Translations under genes and position numbers: made by a program
Shown: positions 7,901 to 12,495 of the stretch, one piece after another
How the letters are laid out: every line of letters begins with the position of its first letter
Position numbering within the stretch: the stretch's first letter is position 1
DNA from: Thermogutta sp.
GTDB taxonomy: Bacteria > Planctomycetota > Planctomycetia > Pirellulales > Thermoguttaceae
DNA length: 12,495 nucleotides
Assembly: GCA_012798155.1 (NCBI GenBank)
Contig: JAAZNR010000012.1
Coordinates: 1 to 12,495, forward strand
Direction of reading: 5' to 3'
Notes under the pieces: generated by a model
Told to the model about the DNA's origin: nothing
Seen by the model: the letters and a program-made list of their open reading frames with translations, nothing else
The model's database searches: none

Positions 7901-10900
7901 CGGCCGCTCCTGATTTTGGAGGGAATCAATCAGGTGCTCTTTTCCGCGGCGGGTGTGCCGCCGGACGCCGCGGTTCGCAATGCGGAGAATTTCTTGTTGG
8001 AGGTCGGGCGGCATTGCCGGCGATTGTCGGCCCCTCCCGCCCCGGCTCCACAACCCACGGATTCCGCCGGGTCGGCGGGGAATGCGGCCGTCTCCGCCGG
8101 GGAGCCGTCATCCGAGGGCGTCCCGCCGCAAGGGCAGCCCTTAACCTGGGGCCGGCTTTTCTCGGATTCCTTGATCGAGGCCGCGCATAGCCATCCCCCT
8201 TCCACGCGAGCCGTCTTGTTCTTGGCCGATGCTGCGATGCTGGAGCGCGTGGGAGTACGGCCGTGGTCGCCCATTCCACAAGCCGACTGGGACCGGATTC
8301 GGGAGGCCGCTGCTCGGGAATCCGACGATAGGGTGTTGGGCAAAAAAGTACTGGAAGAATTGGGGCTGGTCTTGCTCATAGGCCGGCGGGCCGTCACGCT
8401 GACCGCCCGCGAGCAGCTACCTTTCCTCCGCGACGGCGATAACCTGGCCTGGAGCCGCCCGCCGCTCTTCAAGCTCGTTGCCCAAAGCGCCTGGTGGGAG
8501 CGGTTCGAGCAAGCCGCCATCCAAGATGGAAACGGCGGCATCTGCCGGATTCGGGTTTGGAATGAACTTCCCGGATTGGAAAGCAGGAGCGAGCAACCGG
8601 AACGAGGCGCCCTCGATCACGGCGCCCTCCCTTTCCAGATTCCTGTTTCCAGCGGATGGCGGGCCAAACTACCGGCGGTTCCATCCTTGGCGGCGCCCTC
8701 GGATACGACGCTCTGGTTGCTTCCGCGGGTTCTAGTGGACTCCGCGCGATGGATCGCCTTGCTCCTCGCCCTTGCCGTCTGCGTGACGCTGATACGCCGG
8801 CGGCGACGGCTGCTGTGGTTTTTGGCCGTGGCTTGCGTGATTGCCGAATTGTTCGTGCCGGACGTCTTGGCGCCGCTGGTATCAGGGGTTTTTCTGGGAA
8901 CCGTCCTGGGATTCGTGGTCGTGCTGCTCCTCCCGCTTGGCGGACGGTGCACGAAAGACGCCTCGCGCGGCGGATGTCGAATCGTGGGCAATGCTTCCAA
9001 GGCGCTGCTGTTCGGCACGTTTTGTCTGGCTGCCTTGGACTCCGCCCAGGCAACACAGTCCGCAACCGCCCCGCAACGGACCGGCACCCAAAGTCGGCCG
9101 CTCGACCTCTCGCCCGGCGGCACCCCCCCCACGGCACGGATCGTAACCGTCGCTGAGGAATCGCCCGTGCCGGATACCGCCGCTACCGTTAGTTCCGCTC
9201 CGGCGGAGACGCCGCCGGCCGGCCCCACCGTCGCGCCGTCGACGCCCGCCGCGTCGCGGCCTCCCTATCGCGTCTTCATACCCACCGACGAGCAAGGGAA
9301 TCCGATCGGAAAAGAAGTCTACCTTTCGGAGGACTTTTATCGCGAATTGCAACGCGGGAAAAATGCCCGATTGGAGAATGCTCCCGCCTGGTTGCTGCTG
9401 TCGGCCGATTATCGCGGGAGCCTGATCCCCGGCACCGACACGGCGAAATACGTGCTGCCGGAGCTGCAAGCCGTCTGGGAATGCGTGACATTCAAGCCGG
9501 ATGCGGAGATCGAACTTCGCGTCGGGGGCGAGCAGGGGGGAACCATTTCGGGCGGCATTCTCCTGGATGGCCGGCCGGCTGCCGCCGCCCTGGAAGGCAA
9601 CGTGCTGCGCTGCGTGATTTCGCAGGTCGGTCGCCACCGCATCCAAGCCCGCATCATGCTAAGCTCCCAATTGGGCGAATCCTATTCCGGTGTCCGTGTC
9701 CGTGTGCCGCCGGTCGCCGATTCCCGCATCGAACTGGCCATCTCGCCCGACATCGCTCAGATCGAGGCCGTGGGCGCGGTCGGGGCGGCGAGGCGAGACC
9801 CGGAAGGAACGCATTGGTCCGTGGATTTGGGAGCGGCGGAAGTGGTCGTCCTCCGCTGGTACGACCGCCCCGCCCTTCTCGGCGGCGGATTATGCGAGGC
9901 GGACGAATTGAGCCGGCTCCACATCACTCCCGGCGGCCCGACCCTGGACGTCTATTGGCGGCTGCGCGTGGTGGACGGCCGCTTGCATCGCATCCGGGCG
10001 GCGTTCGATCCGGAGCTGCAATGGCTGGGTGCCGAGGGGAGCGCCCAGCCCATCGCCCAACTCTTGTCGGACTCGCCGGCTCGACCGGTCCTGCAGATCG
10101 ATTTTCCACAGCCCGTTACCGAAACCACGAGCCTGCGTTTGATGTTTCAGTTCAAGGAAGGCGGCGGGTGGGGTCGCGTCACGCTGCCCACGGTCACATT
10201 GCTCGACGGTTCGCTGAGCCGCCGCCGACTGGCACTCGCCGTGGACCCCGGCATCCAAGTCCGCCCGGACGACATTCGCGGCTGGGATCCGCTCTCGGCG
10301 GCCGCCATTGCCGAAACCTGGCCTGAAGCCGGGACGGATATCGCAGCCGCGTATCAGGCCTTTTCAGGGAGAACGTATTGGGCGGCCGTGGCGGAACCCG
10401 TCCTCCCCGAACTCGTCGCCGATGAGTCCGTGCAAGTCCGCGTGGAACGGGATCGCGCCCTTCTGCGCTGGCAATTCCTGGTCCCGACGGAGCGCGAGCC
10501 TCGCAGCTATTTTCGGCTCCGCGTCCCCCCGGAATGGAAGCTGCGAAGCGCTTCCCTGTACTGCGGGGCTTCCGAGCGGCCCGTACGCATCACCGATTCC
10601 AGCATGCTCTTGCTGTGGAACGACCGCGAGTACCCGGGCGACCGGCGGATCGTCGTGGAGGGCGAGATACCCCATCCCCCGAGCGGGCAATTCACCGTGC
10701 CCAAACCGGAGCTTCTCGACGCGCGACTCCGAACATCGAGCTGGAACATTTACCGTTCCCCCGACACCTGGGCCGAAGTCAGCCGCTGCGAGGGTTTAAG
10801 CACCGAGCCGAGCCTCCCCCCCGTCTCGCAAGCGGTGCAAGACGTTCCCGTCGTTACTCTCGCCGCGCGCGATCCACAAAGCGTGGAAGTGGAGCTATCC

Positions 10901-12495
10901 GTTCGTCCCAACGATCCCACCATCCGGGGCAAGCGCATCTTGATCCTGGAGCGCAAGCAAGACCGCTGGGTGCTTCAAGCGATGTTCCCGCTGCTCATCG
11001 AGGGCGGTACGGCAAGCGAACTTCGCCTGTTTTTCCCCCCGGGCAGCATTGCCGGCATCCCGGCGGCTCCGGCCGCAACCGTCCTCCCGGACGCGAACGA
11101 GGACGCCTCTTCGTATCGGCTGATCGCGGCGAATCCGTGGGCCGGAAGCACCACGGTTCAAGCGCAGGCCCAATTGCAGCTCGATTCCGGCGGCCGACTC
11201 ATCGTTCCACTACCGGAACTGGATGGGATCGTTTTCGAGGACACCGTCCTCCTTTTGCCGCTGGAATGCTCGCTCGAGGAGGAGGCGACCGAGTTGGATC
11301 CGGCTGCGATCCGAGAGATCGCGGACTTCTCCGGCCTGCCCTTGCCCGAATATCGCGGCTACCGCATGGCGGAGGCCGATCTCGGACACGATTCGCGCGG
11401 CGTCGTAGTGGTTCCGGCACGAACTCGCCCGGCGCGGATACCCTTCGCGGACGTGGTCCTGCGGCCGACCGCCGGAGACGGGTTTCTGGCGGTGATCGAC
11501 CTTCAAATCGACGTCGGCGACTGGCGTGAATTGAGAGTGGATCTCCCCGCCGGCGGCCGTATTCTTCAGGTCTGGCAGGAAGGGAATCCCCTGCCGATTC
11601 ATGCCACGACTTCCCCACGGCAGGTCGGCATCCCGCTTCCCGGAACGCCTCGCACGCGGCTGCTGACCCTTGTCTTCGAGGGTCGCGTTAACAGTGCCGC
11701 GGCCGGCGGTTCGGCTTGGTTGGCGCTACCCCAATTCGACGTTCCGATCGAGTCTTGCGTCTTCGCGGTATTCGGCGATCCGCGGCGGCCGAGCCTGGAT
11801 TCAGGTCGACTCACCTCCGTCTCGGCCTGGGAATACCACTCGGCCGCGGCACGCGCATGCCTGGATCGGATGTCGGAGTTGCTGGAGAATCCCGCCCGCG
11901 CCGACGAGGAAACACGGCGACGGTTCGCATTTTGGAGAGAGGCCTTTGAATCGGCCCGGCAGGCCGCCAGGGCGGTCGTGCTGCTGCACGGAAAGGGCCT
12001 CCAACAAGGTCCTTCCGCCGAGACGCGGCTGGCCAATTTGGAGTTGGCGGCCTCCCGAGTATTGGAAAAAGGCCGCGAAGTCTTTCGCCAACCGGAGCAG
12101 GAATTAGTCCTCATCGCTCCGCCGATGTTCAATGAGACCGTAAAATGTTTCTTTGACCGCGGTTTCTATGAAAGTCTCGGTGGAGAGGCGAGCTATGGCA
12201 CCGCAACCGAATACCCTCGAGAATTGCTGCTCGTCCTCCCACCCGCTGTCTTCGCCGACCGGAACCGGGTCTTCTTTTTCATCATCCCCATCGCCTTGGC
12301 CCTGCTTTTGACCCCGTGGATTCCCCGACGGATTACAGACGCCTTGGGGCAGTGGCTGCTGCGGTTTCCGCATCCCGTCGTCGTATTCTTCGGCGTCACC
12401 TGGTGGTTTTGGATGAACCCTCCTTTCGTGGGATGGATATTCATCGGTTTGGGCATCTATCTGCTTTTGCGGCCCAAATGGCTCCTCGTGCACAC
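4928..12495 (+). CDS. Giant two-module exported membrane protein, 3' end outside the window, function unknown
   Basis: Read from ATG 4928, this frame has no stop to the last base: 2522 codons plus two bases, so the protein is truncated only by the window. I do not recognise it. Module A (about 1-1350): signal segment (residues 12-32, Arg before it, small residues to about 39), short Pro linker, RRVYVP at 65-70 and FEAL at 91-94, beta-rich ectodomain, Pro/Ala linker about 1034-1072, and membrane segments about 1275-1289, 1295-1309 and 1317-1337. Module B (1351 to end): internal signal-like segment 1359-1370 ending in AQA at 1373-1375, a Pro/Thr/Ala linker to 1447, RVFIP at 1448-1452, and FYREL shortly after. 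Then come a beta-rich ectodomain, an Ala/Glu/Arg-rich probably helical stretch (about 2300-2390) and at least three C-terminal membrane segments. Basic residues sit on the cytoplasmic side of each bundle (five consecutive Arg at 1290-1294), so both ectodomains should face outward. By analogy with module 1 the stop should lie shortly beyond the window. No enzymatic motif is apparent. Confidence 0.88.
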   Translation, partial: MKSGTVDRRFVRALVSPFAAAWLFSVFFPAIPAMRGAAALETAAAVSSSAAESVPTPTSPPLRFRRVYVPLGDMDAVRDRVPYYPMAKDDFEALLTLLNRSALEDPARAYVAEARYSAVLDGESLLGEEAHLEVILRDAEPAVLSLEPTNLAVRDPIWESSAVRQATLGVGPQGGSQLWVTESGTLRFGWSVAGRRQPDGSLRFEIRFPPSLRGELELFLPEALRLEKIEGGAVVAGPAGSGSRNGTHIVFAAGAKVDLLVVRPQFTDHSVPRAEYREETAFDCSLGGLDLMWQWSLSVPGEPLSELLVNLPPGVRVTGVVLAGSEAAWSEEHTDDGSPGRLIIRPDSPIEGRDRILRIQAVMPLWTDRRLELPVLNAAGCARRSSRVELIVRAPLEVTDLMVQGGQVTQFSSLPSDPGGKVIQLNCFDPRARIGIDLRAFSPAVICSSATQTLWGADEASADVLLYCENDSGALWTWTVPLAEGWVPQRVESVEPSALADWAIETRSDGRKSLRTRWNRALVPERPALLRLTADRPWNGPHPREVAPCELVPLDMDAAETGGRHSLSVRLSADLARQWQLRGAGKLDQERPSEVQALEEFLAATADLRIQDVAAGSRDYILRLVPRTVRHDVRGTCRILLDRDTISERLWVFGRQTGPGEGPLRIGFVGGIPAASEIEWRVQQPDGTFAPCTARRIAPDPPATPARSAHAENRSAGDAAAPAISLWEVDLPEETDGDFTILAWREGRFSPGHLALPFFADDPHAPITVELFQREGVRAGLTVRGLEALPIMLEEAPEDFLWAGTFSYTASNGNMPRAGRGTPAIVVTPGEASQGSAWADQCVVLSAVDGSGRFRHIIRTRVDHLYAGKLRWTLPDVAPSLQVVSAKINGRRVRWSIRSENGDLELALDAVPDQPVLIVELECEQAGQGGGLIRRLQPAIPTPVFPVASMRWVLFVPPDLEAVSLYDLTRPNHRWTALPQRLLGPLRRPEDRPLLILEGINQVLFSAAGVPPDAAVRNAENFLLEVGRHCRRLSAPPAPAPQPTDSAGSAGNAAVSAGEPSSEGVPPQGQPLTWGRLFSDSLIEAAHSHPPSTRAVLFLADAAMLERVGVRPWSPIPQADWDRIREAAARESDDRVLGKKVLEELGLVLLIGRRAVTLTAREQLPFLRDGDNLAWSRPPLFKLVAQSAWWERFEQAAIQDGNGGICRIRVWNELPGLESRSEQPERGALDHGALPFQIPVSSGWRAKLPAVPSLAAPSDTTLWLLPRVLVDSARWIALLLALAVCVTLIRRRRRLLWFLAVACVIAELFVPDVLAPLVSGVFLGTVLGFVVVLLLPLGGRCTKDASRGGCRIVGNASKALLFGTFCLAALDSAQATQSATAPQRTGTQSRPLDLSPGGTPPTARIVTVAEESPVPDTAATVSSAPAETPPAGPTVAPSTPAASRPPYRVFIPTDEQGNPIGKEVYLSEDFYRELQRGKNARLENAPAWLLLSADYRGSLIPGTDTAKYVLPELQAVWECVTFKPDAEIELRVGGEQGGTISGGILLDGRPAAAALEGNVLRCVISQVGRHRIQARIMLSSQLGESYSGVRVRVPPVADSRIELAISPDIAQIEAVGAVGAARRDPEGTHWSVDLGAAEVVVLRWYDRPALLGGGLCEADELSRLHITPGGPTLDVYWRLRVVDGRLHRIRAAFDPELQWLGAEGSAQPIAQLLSDSPARPVLQIDFPQPVTETTSLRLMFQFKEGGGWGRVTLPTVTLLDGSLSRRRLALAVDPGIQVRPDDIRGWDPLSAAAIAETWPEAGTDIAAAYQAFSGRTYWAAVAEPVLPELVADESVQVRVERDRALLRWQFLVPTEREPRSYFRLRVPPEWKLRSASLYCGASERPVRITDSSMLLLWNDREYPGDRRIVVEGEIPHPPSGQFTVPKPELLDARLRTSSWNIYRSPDTWAEVSRCEGLSTEPSLPPVSQAVQDVPVVTLAARDPQSVEVELSVRPNDPTIRGKRILILERKQDRWVLQAMFPLLIEGGTASELRLFFPPGSIAGIPAAPAATVLPDANEDASSYRLIAANPWAGSTTVQAQAQLQLDSGGRLIVPLPELDGIVFEDTVLLLPLECSLEEEATELDPAAIREIADFSGLPLPEYRGYRMAEADLGHDSRGVVVVPARTRPARIPFADVVLRPTAGDGFLAVIDLQIDVGDWRELRVDLPAGGRILQVWQEGNPLPIHATTSPRQVGIPLPGTPRTRLLTLVFEGRVNSAAAGGSAWLALPQFDVPIESCVFAVFGDPRRPSLDSGRLTSVSAWEYHSAAARACLDRMSELLENPARADEETRRRFAFWREAFESARQAARAVVLLHGKGLQQGPSAETRLANLELAASRVLEKGREVFRQPEQELVLIAPPMFNETVKCFFDRGFYESLGGEASYGTATEYPRELLLVLPPAVFADRNRVFFFIIPIALALLLTPWIPRRITDALGQWLLRFPHPVVVFFGVTWWFWMNPPFVGWIFIGLGIYLLLRPKWLLVH
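5617..5624 (+). repeat. G8 homopolymer in module A
   Basis: Eight consecutive G bases lie within codons for Glu-Gly-Gly-Ala near residues 230-233, at the end of a strand-LP unit. The frame continues open across it. A one-base loss here would reach a stop codon ending at 5801. It may simply reflect GC-rich codon use. Confidence 0.7.
8741..9268 (+). other. Module junction inside the giant gene: membrane bundle, internal signal-like segment, linker
   Basis: This part of the giant gene encodes residues 1272-1447. It runs from the three membrane segments that end module A, through a basic loop (R1340, K1343, R1347, R1351, K1358), into a short hydrophobic segment ALLFGTFCLAAL and DSAQA, then a Pro/Ala/Thr linker. 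Basic loop, hydrophobic core and A-x-A together look like a signal peptide now buried in a longer chain. In-frame GTG 8984 could allow internal initiation of module B, but there is no good ribosome binding site, so a single fused chain is preferred. Confidence 0.65.
9123..9130 (+). repeat. C8 homopolymer in the inter-module linker
   Basis: Eight consecutive C bases encode part of the Thr-Pro-Pro stretch between modules A and B. The frame is open on both sides as given. A one-base gain would reach TGA at 9154-9156, and a one-base loss would reach TAA at 9144-9146. Either change would end translation just after module A and remove all of module B. Confidence 0.8.

Noticed and set aside
6835..8190. 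451-codon plus-strand frame, and similar ones at 2780-4087, 9481-10326 and 10534-11529
   Set aside because: All overlap the large genes in a different frame and give Arg/Gly/Pro-rich low-complexity products. The real frame is continuous through each.

Overview
The window is a GC-rich bacterial stretch with only three supportable protein-coding genes, all on the + strand. A planctomycete is the best guess (moderate confidence). The reasons are indirect: two very large, unrecognised, exported, membrane-anchored beta-rich proteins; weak and variable ribosome binding sites; and a CCCTCACCC/CCCTCTCCC-type intergenic repeat. No rRNA, tRNA, CRISPR array, transposase or phage gene is visible.

Layout. 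(1) 1-144: a short leader, possibly with the last codons of an upstream gene. (2) 145-933: a complete 262-residue short-chain dehydrogenase/reductase of the 3-ketoacyl-ACP-reductase-like group, with all classical SDR motifs. (3) 934-1343: a 410-bp intergenic region with a 12-bp direct repeat at the SDR stop codon, a 166-bp palindromic element with nested inverted repeats (1016-1181), and a candidate promoter at 1310-1338. (4) 1344-4931: an exported 1195-residue protein with an N-terminal signal segment, Pro/Ala linker, long beta-rich ectodomain and three C-terminal membrane segments. (5) 4928-12495: a giant open frame of at least 2522 codons that starts in a 4-base ATGA overlap with the previous stop and leaves the window without a stop codon. 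A caller that requires a stop misses it, which would leave over 7.5 kb looking like scattered small ORFs.

The main point is how genes 4 and 5 relate. The 1195-residue protein and each half of the giant protein share one plan: hydrophobic export segment, low-complexity linker, an R-[VI]-[YF]-[IV] entry motif followed by F-x-x-L, several beta segments built round a short 'strand-LP-x4-hydrophobic...G' unit, a conserved C-terminal beta domain, and a three-helix membrane bundle. The giant protein therefore looks like two paralogous modules fused head to tail. The former signal peptide of the second module persists as an internal fourth hydrophobic segment, so charge distribution puts both large ectodomains outside the cytoplasmic membrane. 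Translational coupling suggests that the two-gene, three-module set is made and works together as an envelope assembly. No biochemical function can be assigned from sequence alone.
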